DNA of 64,000 nt, from assembly GCF_023101765.2 (NCBI RefSeq), contig NC_064239.1:7022231-7086230 (forward strand), given 5' to 3'. The position numbers and the translations under genes are program-made. Shown piece after piece: positions 9,264-21,524 of this stretch. The notes below the pieces were generated by a model that saw only the letters and a list, made by a program, of their open reading frames with translations, did no database searches and was not told the DNA's origin. Numbering within the stretch: position 1 is the stretch's first letter; the number at the start of each line of letters is the position of its first letter. The stretch is from Spodoptera frugiperda. Its lineage: Eukaryota > Arthropoda > Insecta > Lepidoptera > Noctuidae.

Positions 9264-11465
9264 CTCCCAAAAATTACAACTTTGGGTGTGAAAGTGTGAT
9301 ACGAAATTAGATAACATTGTATATTCGTCAAAAATTAGAGTTAAAAGTCAAAAATTAAGTCTTTATTTCCAATGATAGGAATCGGGCCCAAGGACAAAAT
9401 GAACTTAAAATCCGTGTTAATACTGTTATTACATATCTACATATAGCATAGGTAGTTACTTTGGGCTCTATTTTTAGGTCGCACTTTACACTTTAGATTC
9501 AAATAAAACTAGAGTCAACTAAAAACATAGACATTTTATCTAAGTAAGACTATGCTTGGCAATGCTGTAAACTAAAATCTTTTTTTGGTCGTTTCGGTTG
9601 TCTTTGTCATCTCCTCTTTCTACTGCTAAATTCATTATCTTTTGTTTTGCGTCCATTGATAATAACAAACTTCTAAAGTAAATCATTCCATAAAAATATC
9701 TAATTATAAAAGAATAGAATTTCATTGACTCGATTTATAAAAAAAAAAAACTTAAAATTGCCTTTTTCCATCGTAGCGCTGTCACATTTCTTCGCAACAA
9801 AACCGAATAAATTAGCCATTTAAACTATTCACTTCCTTAAGAGACCACGCGTACATAACTAGTTAACCTTGTACGGGAGTAATTTGTCTAATTGAGTGGA
9901 CTATTCACACCTCTACTAGCTGACGGACTGACGGACATATGGAGTGCACAGAAATTAAACCACAATATCTTTAACATACTATTTTATTCTTTATATTAAT
10001 ATCCTTCGCAATCACGTTATTATATTTATGATTACACTTTAATTTTGGAATGGTATTTAATGTAATATAACGATAAGCTTAAAAATAAATAAAAATCATA
10101 TTAACTGAATTTACATTGTGATCCATCATGCAATATCTATGACAGACTTCATTAAATTAAGGAACATGGCAAAGAGTTTAGATGAACGCGACTCTTTGGT
10201 TTCTCAGTTTCTTCTAGAAATAGCGGACTAAATTAATCTAAACAGAAACATAAAAAAATAATGCGAAACTAACATTCACAATAGAAGAAAATATTTCAGC
10301 CGTTATGAAATGAAAGCGTCAAACCGACAGACAGAATAAAAACGTCAATATTACACATCCGCTTATAACTATGTTAATTTTTTCATCATTAAAATTGTTA
10401 TTTGTACAAAATAATTCAACGAGTGTGATAAAATATAATAATTAATTTAAAAATACAATACAAAACAATATAAATACCTAATAATTACGATCAATCTATT
10501 GCTAAGTAATACAGTAACAACCTGCTAGTACTGACAAGCCTGAACAGGATAACATATTATCAAAGCACATCCCTTTATAATTAAACAATCAGAAACAAGA
10601 ATAATTGCACCAATCAATGAAAGAGGAACCGTAAATTATTGTTAACAGTAGGATTAAATGAACGTTAACGAGACAGAAGGTAGACATGAAACAGTAAATA
10701 AACAAAGTACAACATAAATGGAAAATAAACAAGGAAAGAAGTACGTACAGAATAAATAGTTCAACTATTATAAGTACCAACTACTTTTATTGATTGGCGC
10801 AATCTACAGGTACATAAACACTTTCCTTCAAATGCAGCCTAATTAGAGAATACCGTCCCGAGGCCAGAATGTTGAGAAAAGCAACTTCTTATATTTAAAG
10901 TGAGTGTGGAGCTACTCCTTACCTTATTTCATTTAATTTATCCACTAATGGTAGAAACGTGTGAAGTCGATAAAAATTGAAATAAGATAAATAGGTAAAA
11001 CCCTTCAGCTAGGATTACTATGACATATCTAAGGTATTGTTTTAATATCGTTTATGAGAATAACATATTACTTATTATCACTTCAAGCTAAATTCTATTG
11101 AGAAAGAGCAAACTTCGTATTAAATCTACGTAAAATAACATTTGAAGCTCATAAATTATTTGCAAAGTCCATTAAAACAATGGTTTTCCACAGCTAGGAG
11201 CTTTAGACCATAGGTATCATTTGAGTTTAGTTTCATTATTTGCATTCACCATTTCCATGTAAGGTACATACGTATTCAATTCATAAACGCGAGATGCAGA
11301 GCAATCATTCCGGTTGGGTCCCAGTTTCCTACAAGCTAACGTCTCCACACCGTGCAGCTAACTATAATCCGGCAAGAACATGATCCGGACGACAACGTCC
11401 GCGGCGCACTGCGCGCGCGGCACAGACTAGTCGGTCACGAGCACAAAGTCCAATCCTTCCACACT
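9264..11465. other. Intergenic or 3' UTR region, AT-rich
   Basis: Between the candidate lipase 5' exon and the stop codon of the coiled-coil gene. The part nearest 11465 is expected to be that gene's 3' UTR on the minus strand. The nearest minus-strand AATAAA I notice lies at about 10779-10784, which would give a UTR of roughly 0.7 kb if used. A short GC-rich stretch at 11380-11430 ('CGGCGCACTGCGCGCGCGGC') also falls in the presumed UTR. No coding exon or repeat recognised. Confidence 0.4.
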
Positions 11466-11679
11466 TCAATACTGACGATCGTCGTATATGTAGATGGCTT
11501 CCCCGGCAGACTCTTTCAGTGGGGGTGGGGGGAAGTCCAGGTCCCCTGGTCGGAACAACTTAGAAGCGTTGGGCGCGGGCGAGGCTGGGGCTGGTGACCC
11601 ACTGCCTGGTGACCCACCGCCACGGCGCTTCACGCCACTGGGCGATGCGGCCGTGCGGAAAGACGACCGCCTGGCCAAC
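11466..11679 (-). CDS. MTUS/ATIP-like protein, last coding exon
   Basis: Last exon of the coiled-coil gene, from TTGTGTAG to TGA at 11466-11468. It encodes residues 514-583 of the visible fragment: 'LARRSSFRTAASPSG', then a Gly/Ser/Pro/Ala-rich stretch, and ends 'GEAIYIYDDRQY'. The first base completes an Arg codon split with the previous exon, giving 'EEVASRLARRSSFR', a compact basic-Ser motif that looks conserved in character. The plus-strand frame over the same bases is a shadow. Confidence 0.75.
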
Positions 11680-11782
11680 CTACACAATGGAATTATAGGT
11701 CAGTGAAAGTGTTCTTAAGTCTGTAATTCTTCATCTTTAGCTAATAAATTAAAAGTTAATTAATTAATCTGAATCTATTTAC

Positions 11783-12018
11783 CTAGAAGCTACTTCCTCA
11801 GGCGTTTCTTCGATCTCCAGCACCCAGCTGACGGAGTCGTGTTTTTCGACGACGCCCTTCACGGCGGGCAGAGGGGGTGAGTCTGGAGCAGGTGACGCAG
11901 CAGGTGAGGGGGGAGAGTCCGGGGCTGGGGACGCTGAGCGCCCCGAGTCACCAGACGACGTGCGTGCACGCATCGGTGGGCGCTCGATGTAGCCGCCACC
12001 CGCCAGTAGGGACACCAC
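11783..12018 (-). CDS. MTUS/ATIP-like protein, Ser/Pro-rich C-terminal exon
   Basis: 236-nt exon, acceptor TTCTCTAG, donor AG|GTAAAT, residues 435-513. It begins 'VVSLLAGGGYIERPPM', has tandem 'SPAPDSPP' units that look like phosphorylation-prone low complexity, and ends 'SVSWVLEIEETPEEVAS'. Vertebrate MTUS1 also carries a Ser/Pro-rich tail after its coiled coil, which supports but does not prove the family assignment. Phase 2 at the 3' end matches the next exon. Confidence 0.75.
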
Positions 12019-12213
12019 CTAGAGAATAAAAACATTTTAAATAGATTTTTATGTCATTAGAACTTAAAAGGGGTTATTTACCATGTTTATTAGTTTTTAT
12101 GAGTTTTCGATATTTCGGTAAGGTCATAAAAACTAATGAACAGTTTAAATACTTATAGATTTTTAGCTCCTAATATTGTGAATTTAATGACTCGAAAACG
12201 CATTTCTATTTAC
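12019..12213 (-). repeat. Intron with a hairpin at 12085-12141
   Basis: Short intron. It contains an inverted repeat with arms 'ATTAGTTTTTATGA' at 12089-12102 and its complement at 12124-12137. With one mismatch the stem extends to about 18 bp, and the loop is 21 nt. It may be a small fold-back element or hairpin. No terminal signature of a transposon was recognised. Confidence 0.6.
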
Positions 12214-12513
12214 CTGCGACTTCTGTCTAAGCTTGTATCGCAGCTCCTCGTTGAGTGCGGCAAGTCTCGCGGCATGGTCGCGGTCGCGTGCAGCCGCATC
12301 GCGTAGACGCCTATTGTCGTCACGCAAACGGTCGGTGTCACGCTGGCGTGCTGCGGCGCGTTCCCGCAGCTCTTCCGCAGCGTGCCGGGCGGCGCGTGCC
12401 TCGCGCTCCATGGCCGCGCGTCGTTCCCGCTCCGCCGCGAGTTCCGTCCGGGCGTCGCGCAGTGACGCTACCTCCGCCTGCTTCAGCTCAATCACCGCGC
12501 GGAGTGATCGTAC
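12214..12513 (-). CDS. MTUS/ATIP-like protein, coiled-coil exon
   Basis: Exactly 100 codons, phase 0 at both ends, from a TTAATTTCAG acceptor to CAG|GTAAAT. It reads 'VRSLRAVIELKQAEVASL', continues as an Arg/Glu/Ala-rich heptad pattern ('LAAERERRAAMEREARAA'), and ends 'RLAALNEELRYKLRQKSQ'. That end resembles the close of the MTUS1 coiled coil ('NEELLWKL' type). The exon is very GC-rich against AT-rich introns. Several long plus-strand frames here are shadows. Confidence 0.8.
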
Positions 12514-12707
12514 CTGAAATTAAGAGGTTCACGATTAATTTCATATGTAGTTAACTTCACATATAATTAATTATGTCAGTGGGTAGGTGATATATTTCGA
12601 GTTTACATTGTAATTTATTTTCGGCGCTTCTACGAATAACTAAGAATGAATTTCAATGAACGTTTAATTATTTATTATACTATTTAATATTAGTTTGCAA
12701 TACTAAC

Positions 12708-13019
12708 TTCAGCTGCCAACTCGTTGGCATCTGTGCTCAATTCCTCATTCGCAGCTAATCGCAGCTCGCAATCTTCCGCCTCGCAGCACACAGGGTCGCA
12801 GGCCGCGTCGCACATGTTGCACGACTTGTCCCACGACGTGTCGGCCGACGTGTCGGTGGACGTGTTGGCTGACGTGACCGACGTGTTGTACGACTTGCTC
12901 TGCTCCACCTCCGCCCGCGCTGCTTCTAGTTGCGCGCGTAACGTGCGCTCGATTTCGCTGTGCGCGTGTAGACGCGCCCTACTCTCGGCGACTTCGTGTT
13001 TCAGGGATTCGATTGTATC
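12708..13019 (-). CDS. MTUS/ATIP-like protein, coiled-coil exon with Ser/Thr/Asp repeat and Cys cluster
   Basis: 104 codons, phase 0 at both ends, acceptor TTATTTATAG, donor GAA|GTTAGT. It starts as coiled coil ('DTIESLKHEVAESRARL', 'LRAQLEAARAEVEQSK'). It is then interrupted by a low-complexity run, 'TSANTSTDTSADTSWDKS', and six cysteines spaced CX2CX3CX3CCX4C. The coil resumes with 'CELRLAANEEL'. At DNA level the run is an imperfect tandem repeat with a GACGTGTCGG-like unit (about 12820-12900). The insertion is not something I know from vertebrate MTUS proteins. Confidence 0.78.
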
Positions 13020-13265
13020 CTATAAATAACAGAATTCAAGTTTATTATATTTTTTCCAGTAATATTACAATGGTGGTTATTCCTGTTGGACAGCTAAAAG
13101 CATCTGAAGGCTAGCTACCAGCAGCTCACATTCCTGGCCTTCGCTAGACCGGCAAATATTCACAAACAAAAACCTTTTATATCAGTTCCAGTAAAAAGAG
13201 TCGGTACATAAATGAATAATAATTGCGATTTATTTTAGTCCTTTAGGAATGTTGATGACATTTAC

Positions 13266-13396
13266 CTTGAGTCCCTTGATATCATTGGCGAGTGTAGCGA
13301 CCTCTTCGATGTGTTTGGCCTGAAGCCGCGCATTCGCCTCTTCTTTCGACGATACCTCCATCTCCAGCTCTGAGATCTTGCTCAGGCATTCTGCGA
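13266..13396 (-). CDS. MTUS/ATIP-like protein, coiled-coil exon
   Basis: 131-nt exon, acceptor ATTATTCCAG, donor AAG|GTAAAT. It begins with two bases completing an Ile codon and reads 'AECLSKISELEMEVSS', then 'ARLQAKHIEEVATLAND'. The heptads are classical, with hydrophobic a/d positions and Glu/Lys elsewhere. It joins 'DTIESL' in phase 0. Confidence 0.8.
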
Positions 13397-14113
13397 CTGG
13401 AATAATTATAGCAAGAAATTAATTATTTATTATAATAAAAGGAATATAACTGGCTTAAGCAGTTTTATAAGTATTTCAGTTGTGTATGTTTTTGTTACTG
13501 CGTGAGACGGTATATAGTTTTATAAATTGATTTTTACTACCTGGAGTAAGTTAGTACTCGTTAGTCAAGAGTTGTACGATTTTGATAAGGGTTCTCAGAT
13601 TCGATATGGGATTAGTATTCTCGATCCAATTATGTACATGTATGAGCCGTATAAATATGTAGTGGATGCTGTATGTATGTGCACCTAACCCATTAGGAAA
13701 TGAAACATATTTATAATAACTAGTGGTCGCCTAGTGGTTGAAATTCAACCATATACGATTTAATTTACAATACCACTTAACATACGTTCAAGGATAATTT
13801 TTATTTAACTCAAACTCAAACAAACTCTTTTATAAAACTCTATTCATATGAGACGTCAATATCATCGCAATGTCTATCGATTTTGACGTTTTGTCAAATA
13901 CTATCAGATACTATGCATGTGTGTGTAATGTTTTATTTATTGATTTAATGTACTTTATAAGCATTATTTTTGAAAAATATTAGCGTTCTTCACTTCTCCT
14001 ACACATAAACTATAAGTGTACCAAATTTTATGCTCCTACGTCCGCGCAATTTTCGTAAATAGCGGTCCAAAGTTTTTGCATCACGTATTAATATATAAAT
14101 TCTTAAAACTTAC
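13397..14113 (-). other. Intron of the coiled-coil gene
   Basis: AT-rich intron. The plus-strand phrase 'GGTCGCCTAGTGGTTGAAAT' at about 13727 has the look of a dispersed moth repeat, but I cannot define its ends. No exon seen. Confidence 0.5.
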
Positions 14114-14246
14114 TGGTATCGAGATCTTTTTGCGCTCGTTGCTGTCGGTCGCGGTCTGCGCGCGCGGCGCTGCTCCGCTCGGCGGCCGCCACGCCGCGCC
14201 ACCGCTCCGCCTCCACGCGCCAACTGCTGCCATTCAGTGCATCCAA
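14114..14246 (-). CDS. MTUS/ATIP-like protein, start of coiled coil
   Basis: 133-nt exon from acceptor GTTTCCAG to donor A|GTAAGT (phase 1). It reads 'LDALNGSSWRVEAERWRG', then an Ala/Arg-rich run and 'RAQKDLDT'. It opens the long coiled coil that continues through the next three exons. The phase-1 end joins 'AECLSKI' through an Ile codon. Confidence 0.78.
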
Positions 14247-14873
14247 CTGGAAACGTTACACCGACATTAGTAACAATATACCACACGCTTTTTTACTGCA
14301 AACACCAACAATACAAAGACCATCCATTTACGGCGAAACGTGCATTTTAATCTTGTATTCCAATTAGCAAGGACTTGTTTGACTTTTGTTAAACTTTTTG
14401 CGTCCTTATAAAGATACCTTGTATCAACTCATCAAACAAGAAGTACAACAGACATAAACAAACACTTCTAATCGTCAAGCTTTTTGTATGACTATACAAA
14501 TATTTGTTCGTAGACCGAATACGTGAATCAAACCTCGTGTGACCTCTACGCTCCGGCAAATGTTTGTTGTATTGGTCTGTAAACACAATAGAGGCCTTAC
14601 AACTTATGTAAATTGTCGGCCATTTTCGTAAATCACTACAACATGTTATAGACAACAATATGGAAGTTTTACGTCATTGGTACCGTACCTGTACCTGCCA
14701 TACAAATTATGATGTTTAACGACCGTTTCTAGTGATCAATCTCTTTAATTTGTTTCCTATTGGCGATAAATGGTCACTAGGAAACGCTAACTTTCAATAA
14801 TTTCAATTCATTCAAATGATATTACAAGGTAGTATTGGATGTCAAAATCATAGTTCTGAAATAATGTACTTAC
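14247..14873 (-). other. Intron of the coiled-coil gene
   Basis: AT-rich intron with an ordinary GTAAGT donor at the 14873 side and a GTTTCCAG acceptor at the 14247 side. I see no repeat or exon in it. Confidence 0.6.
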
Positions 14874-15064
14874 TCGAAACACTAAATACTGGACTAAAAC
14901 GCCCAGGGCTTCAACGCCTTTAGCGGCGTGCGCGAGCGCTACAGCTTGTTCCCTTGGTTGCGGCGCGGGCGCTGCGGCGGGCACGGGCGGCGTGCGCACG
15001 GGCTGCGGCGTCTGCACTCGCTTGCCGCGCGGCCCCACTGCGGCTGCCACTCGCGGTGCCTCTG
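14874..15064 (-). CDS. MTUS/ATIP-like protein, Pro/Ala-rich linker and 'EALGVLVQYLV' segment
   Basis: 191-nt exon, acceptor ATTTTGTTCAG, donor CGA|GTAAGT. It reads 'EAPRVAAAVGPRGKRVQ', a Pro/Ala-rich stretch, then 'AAKGVEALGVLVQYLVFR'. The last segment parallels the 'EALTVVIQHLL' region that opens the conserved C-terminal part of vertebrate MTUS1, the main reason for the family call. It starts in phase 1, which matches the exon at 42230-42379, 27 kb upstream. As the first exon of the conserved region, it is where shorter isoforms from internal promoters would join. Confidence 0.78.
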
Positions 15065-18000
15065 CTGAACAAAATAAATACTTATGAGTGCGAAAATTCG
15101 TAAGTAGTTAGTAACTAACATAAAGGTGTCAAAAACAATTAAGTAATGGTTTCTAGCAATAAACTCTAAAAGTATAACTTCGATTTGAATCATTCGTTTT
15201 CATTTAAGAGTCACTTGAGATTCTCGACGAATGAGACTACAAGGAAGTGCTAATATCCCCAAGTTCAAACACCATAATTTAAAAGTAATATGTAATTAGG
15301 GTGAATGGCCTATCTTAATGTGCCACGTAACAGAAACAGCAATACATAAACAAAAGATCTAGTGATGTACTGCTATCGTAAATTCGTAAGTATACCGGCG
15401 TCATTCATAGGCACGCGCGGCCGGCCGTGCTGGGTCAAAGATCACCGGCAAGTGCTGCGCGTAGGCAGTAACAGGTTGCTAACTCACGCCTAGTAGGCGG
15501 TAGGCGTACAACTCACAATAACATAACGACGGTTAACACTTTCCAGTATGAATGAGAAGATTAGATTAATCAACCGCAACTGCGGATATGAGCTTTCTGA
15601 GCGCTCGGTAAAAGTCGTATGGAAAAGTATGCTATTATAATACGGGAATAAATGTATATGAATAGCCAAAGTGGTTAAAGTTGTTCAAAGATGATACTAA
15701 ATTGGCAAACATTTGTCTCAAATATTCGTTAAATATAAGGCAAGGCAGAACTTTATAGGCAAAGCAGATCTTTCATATAGCAAGAAGACAAATGACAGCA
15801 TATGTGGACACAGAGTGACAGAGTGACATAGACATCAGTATAAGTGTGGGTAAGTTGCCAACAACTACATTAATGTCCTAGGCGTTGTTTTATTCATACG
15901 TCACTGACACATTACTTGTAACGGACCACAAGATGCGTACTATCTTTAACCTACCTCCCAGAAAATCATGAAAATTCATAGGTTTTTGAATATTCAAGTG
16001 TTTATACTTGGTAATTGTATGTTGAGTCCCGAGGACGTTTGTCACGACCCGACTAATCAGAGAATCGACCTCTACAATCGTACTCCATGTATGAAGAGAT
16101 GTTAATCTTCAGCGGCTCTTCATTGTGGGCTTTTTTATTATACTCGTGTAAAAAAAAAAACTCAATGCATCATATTTTTCAGGGGCAAAGGAAGACAATA
16201 CGTATGTTTGTATGGGACATAGTTTTATAATGTCACAATGGTGTGAACAGTATTTTATAACATAAACCATTAAATTAACCAAGGATTCCAATCTCCAATA
16301 TTTTCTCACAATCAGTATATAACTATTAAGATCATAATAATTATGAGAAACGCCAACAATAATATTTAGAACGGGCGTCTCTTGAAATTGGTCTTATTAC
16401 TCTTGTGGCTGTCTGCACTAATAGACAACGACACGCTTCCTCTACTCGCTTGTATAATTACACAACACGACACTTCTCACGGGTTAATAGAAATGCGTAC
16501 AAAAACTCTAATAGGAAACAAATTGATAATTACAAGGTAATCTGTTTTCTATTAAACTAGGCGTTAAACGACATTGCATTCTTAAGACACGGTAGGTAAG
16601 TATTTAATATGCATACAGATACCCTTGGCGTGATTGTTATCTAATCCATTCATTCCTACATACTAATGCACCCAACACAACATTTCAAGATCAATGAAAT
16701 AGATAATTGTAAACTGCTAGTGTTACAAAATTAGTTATTATTACAACAGTTTTATATTGAACAAAGACTTAGGACTTCTAAGTTCACTTAGAGAACATTC
16801 ACAATGAACAAAGTAAATATTTATCTTTATGAGAGAAGCTCATGAAACGTATTGTTACGTGCTTTGATCCTTGGCGCTAATTAGCAGCGTTATGTAAATG
16901 TCGGCTTTCTATATTTCGTGATGACACGGCAAGCCCTTAGTGCTACCAGCACCAACCATTACGAAGTGAAATCGTCGGTGTACCGTGCACGTACCTATCT
17001 ATTATTTGATATGAATATTTCAAACAGTCGGCACCTACTTACGATGCACAGTACAGTTAAAATAATTGGCACTATCGCCATCATCGTATCATCATCATTA
17101 GACAAACGTTAATGGCACACATGCATTCATTAAAAAACTAACTTTTCATACGAAGATCATAAATAAATAACTTTTGAAGTCGTCACATTAACCTTATTAA
17201 ATCCCTTCGCTGCCGCATTTTATCCTACAGTTCACGGAATCATGAACCCATCCAATCATTCAATCAAAGTAGAACAACAAAAATCGGCTTTGATTTAGCA
17301 GATGTAAAAAATGGTCTCTCTTTTATATCGGTAACTGTTCCCACGCAGCAAGCTGCTCGCTCGCTTCACGCATCATTAGGATCGGCTGACAGCGCCCATT
17401 TCCGCCACGTGGTAAGAATAAAGCTCTAACATGATAATTTCAGTCCAATTTGTATCATTTCGCGTTATCTGGGTCGGATTAAATCAAAAATTGGACAAAA
17501 ACAAACACTGAAATGCGAGAGGTTTACTTCGTTATTTTTTATACCGGTCCGGCGATAAACGACTGTTACGGTCCACTTCATTGAAGGCGGTTATCCGTAA
17601 CCTATGGCAATTTGTAAAAGTAGAAGAATATTCCACGAGTTCTTTAAACAAAAACATGAATATAAGTTAGATTACAGGGGTCAGCTATAGAACATTGACT
17701 TTGCAATTAAAAATGCAAAAAATCCCCTTGGACCACTAGGTCCACTAGGTACTACATCCTACACCTACATCGGTGCTCAACAGTTACGCTTAAACTTATC
17801 ACTTCTTACGTGTCTTGCCTACATTCTTAAAATCCCTTTTACTTGACCCAGTAACACATGGTATATGATTACGTCAGTCAAAGTACCAAATTGCAGTTGT
17901 TTTTCTCTTCTTATCTCGTAGATGCCAGCACAAAAGTCAACAAACGCGCTGCTCAGACGCACATTATCTTGACATTTAATTAATTAAATTATGACTCCAT

Positions 18001-19549
18001 TGCCCTTAGTGAGATCTGCAGGTGTCCCAAGCATTATACAACTTGAAGAACAACAATTGTCTCGTTAACACAAGGAAGTGAGTACGTATTTTTTTCAAAG
18101 AAATACTAGACAAATTGAATACAAAAGTACCTAATTGTGCTCATAAAGCATAATTATTGCGGATGATGTCTCAATAGTAATTTTGTGAATGGCTGGTTAG
18201 AGAGGGTCAAACAGCATGCGCGTGGGCATCAATTGGGAACGTTGAAACGTCAAATTAACAATCGTGCTGTAGGGCTGACATAATATTCAAAATACAATTA
18301 ATTTATGACACTGCGCTTTAAAAGGCTCAATGGTTCTCAATCATGATCGTTCAAATGTCACTTAAGGATTGAGCGATATCAATTTAAATTTTGACAGATG
18401 TGACATCAATAAGTCTTGACATTAATAAAAATTACATAAGACAAATTTGCTCAATGGTCAATGTGCAAATAAATAAATAATACTTCACATTAATATACTC
18501 AACCCTGTAGAATTTTAAGAGCGAAATACTAGACAGAGTACGAGAGATGCGCCTACGCATTGTTGATAGAACATTTGATCAGATGATTGCCGACATTTTT
18601 ATTTATGTATGTGTACTTGACAAATGTCGTTTCTCATGAACATGATTCTGCAATCGGTGTGTGATCTTTACGCACATACTACATAACGTCTGACACGAAA
18701 CATGTTTGTAAGAGCCCTTTCTAAATATGAACAAGCGTTTTAAAAACCTCTTGAGAATTTGACTTGTTGCAATGCCGCCTCCTCTTCTTTCATTCAAGTT
18801 AAGCCAGGCAATCATGCCCGTCTGTGTACCTATTCTCTTAAAAAAACATTTCTAAGCCGGAAACTTTTAAATTTAGCAAAACATATTACAAAATATCTGC
18901 AAAAAATCGGACACTCCACTTGACTAATGGCACAAATTAAATAACAAAGAGCTCACAACAAACACGGTGCCTAAGCTGTGTCAACGACCATTTAAAAATC
19001 ATAGCTCACCTTGTTTCTAAGTAATTCACGGTACGAGTTACAAGTAAAGTTGGCAATTTAGTCGCAGAGAGCCATAAACCACAGAGAGTCATTACTATGA
19101 TGGATTCAGAGGCGATTGACTGTTTTGTATCAGTATTCCACTTACAGAGTAGGGTAACGGGTCTCCGGGACCGCGTTGTGAATATTCTATTCGCTAGAGT
19201 ACGACTGCTTACTATGAAAAACTTGCTATTATTTTTTATGTCTTCCTGTACATTTACTACATGCATATTTTTTTAAAGTAGGCGTAATTTAAAATATTCA
19301 ATAACATTGAAAATAACATTTCTTTGAAAATGTCTTTACATTTTTTACATTGGTTGACAACCCTAAATAATCCCTTATTCGCAATGTATGCGAGTATCAT
19401 AAAAGCAATGAATGTTTGACCTTGTAAGGCCGATGACATAAACACTCATTTGTAAAAAATATTTCCTATGTATAAAAAACTTACAAATATAGATAGAATG
19501 TATTGCTGATATTGTAGTAAACTTTATAAAATTTACGCTTTTCATAAAA
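15065..19549 (-). other. 3' part of the 27-kb intron
   Basis: Mostly AT-rich. A GC-rich block at about 15400-15510 ends, on the minus strand, in ATG AAT GAC GCC G followed by GTATAC. This could be a very short alternative first exon in phase 1, but the donor is weak. At about 17320-17410 the minus strand has CACGTG and, downstream of it, a TATAAAAG. These are compatible with an internal promoter but also expected by chance. Open frames here look random. Confidence 0.4.
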
Positions 19550-20259
19550 ATTGTCTTCAATAAATAAGCTTAACAGCTATCTATAAATAGTAACAGTACC
19601 TAATATTATTTTACTACCATTTTAAAATTGAAAGGCACAATTAAAGTTATAAGTATAATACAACGGATTAATTTACATTTCATGTTTCAAACAACTGAAG
19701 GTAAATCAAAGCTGAATAGTTCGCATTCGTGACTACTATTTTTATTCAAGATCAATAGTATGGTCGGTTAACGAAAGGATATTAAATGTTTACTCGACCT
19801 ACATTTTAAGTAACCGAAGCCTCATCAAAGCGTTTAATCTTCGGCATTTTATGTAAATACGGCATTATTTGAATCACGCATTGACAGGCGAAGTAACATT
19901 CGTTTCCTTTCCTGGGAAAAGCTATTAGACGATTAGTTGATATTTGTTTTTGATCAGTTAGTTAAAATAGAGTGATTTTAACTTTTGTGTACAATTCAAA
20001 AATATCTAAGTTAGGAGAAAAAGTGCGCGTATATGTTGGATTACTAATGCAAACATACGCCCCCGTACAATATTATCACAAGTTTAAAGAAAAGCAAACC
20101 AAAATATGAAACGTAAGCTCCACCCACGGAGCGCCATTACGAAAGCCATTTATCATTCGCTCATCAAACGGTTGTTGGGTGGTTGCTCATTTCGTGGGTT
20201 CCGGATAGCAACAAATCTTGCCGCAATAGTTCATTTACACTGTTATTTGTACCACGTAC

Positions 20260-20434
20260 CCGCTCTAATAATACTATAATCCATTCGTTTGCGTCTAGCG
20301 TGTAGTGGTAGTGAGAGAATCACAGATCTAATTTTAGTTGTGTTTGTATGTATGTCAGGGGGCCGCGCCGAGTCGCCCGCCCGCCCTACAAGGGTCATCT
20401 GCCCAGCGACAGTTTTGCAATATTGCGCAGGCAT
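20260..20434 (-). promoter_or_regulatory. Candidate alternative first exon / CpG-rich block
   Basis: Minus-strand frame from an ATG at 20434 ('MPAQYCKTVAGQM') through a GC-rich patch (a run of CCCGCC units near 20370) to 'MDYSIIRA' and a G|GTACGT donor in phase 1. That phase would join 'EAPRVAAAV' at 15064 in frame. The protein is identical in copy 2. MTUS genes in vertebrates do use alternative first exons. The phase has a one-in-three chance of fitting by accident, so this is only a candidate. Confidence 0.22.
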
Positions 20435-21524
20435 GTCGACTTCAAACTAATTCTTGTTAATCACTGAATCAATTTACGTTTAGATTTGTAGTATTATCAA
20501 ATTCTAACAATTAGATAGAGCACTAACACAACAAATGTATGAATTTCTCAAGAATTAAGTAAACTTTTATCACGAAAAGGAACCTAAAAAACTGGGGCAA
20601 ATGGGCAATATTAAAAAACTAGCAACAAACCGTGTTAATAATACCGTGCGACCCTATTGTGGAACGAGATCAAAATCTTGGTGAAACTGTTATTTACTAT
20701 GATAACATCTTGAAATTATACGTTTTAGCAAGGTGTATGTACTCGTTCGTATATGACATGACATAACAAAACTCTTATGTATGTAAGAAGCGTACACTCG
20801 TCCCTAGAACTAGGTGTGTACTCGGAAGTGTGTTATGTGCGTTATTTTCCATACTGGTGTGACTATGTGGAAAACTCCTCATACCACGTATTTTTCCTGT
20901 ATGACAGGTATCGATTTTCTGATGGAGAATGAAAAGTCTGTGCCTTGTTACCGTTTCAATACGCACTTCTATCGAACTAAAAAACCTTGTTCTGTCTTAA
21001 TATGTTACTGCGATCATAAAAAACCCAAAATCTCGAGCGAAATCCACTTTTACATTACATCATCGTACTTTCCTTGGAGATCTGTATCTTGCTGGAATAT
21101 ATTTGACCTAGTCTCCGCGCACAGGTGTTTCTGCGTCATTTAGGTATAAGAAAGTTGACCTATAAGGTGACACAATCGCTATGCAAACTCGATTGTGGTT
21201 TATACTAAATGCGTGCCCTGTAGCATCTACTGCGGACATGTCTACAGATTAACGCAGATTTGCCGATGGATATGTGCCGTAATTACTATTTCACACACGT
21301 TGCGCGTGTAGCATTAACGTTTACGAATTTAAAATCACCCAACACTGACATTCGGGTTAATAGTTAATATTAACATTGCTAAATCTAAACATGTTGTGCT
21401 CGTAATATTTGCTGTTACTACTTGATGTACCACAGCTGTTCTGGAAGCTTTTTTGACTTCATCTCTTGATCTGTCACAAGAGCCAAGTGTCTCAGTCTAA
21501 TTTGATATGGGCCTACGAGGCTGC

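Noticed and set aside
12233..12554. Ser/Arg-rich and Arg/Pro-rich plus-strand frames
   Set aside because: Shadows of the GC-rich coiled-coil exon on the minus strand, which has splice sites and phases that chain with eight other exons.
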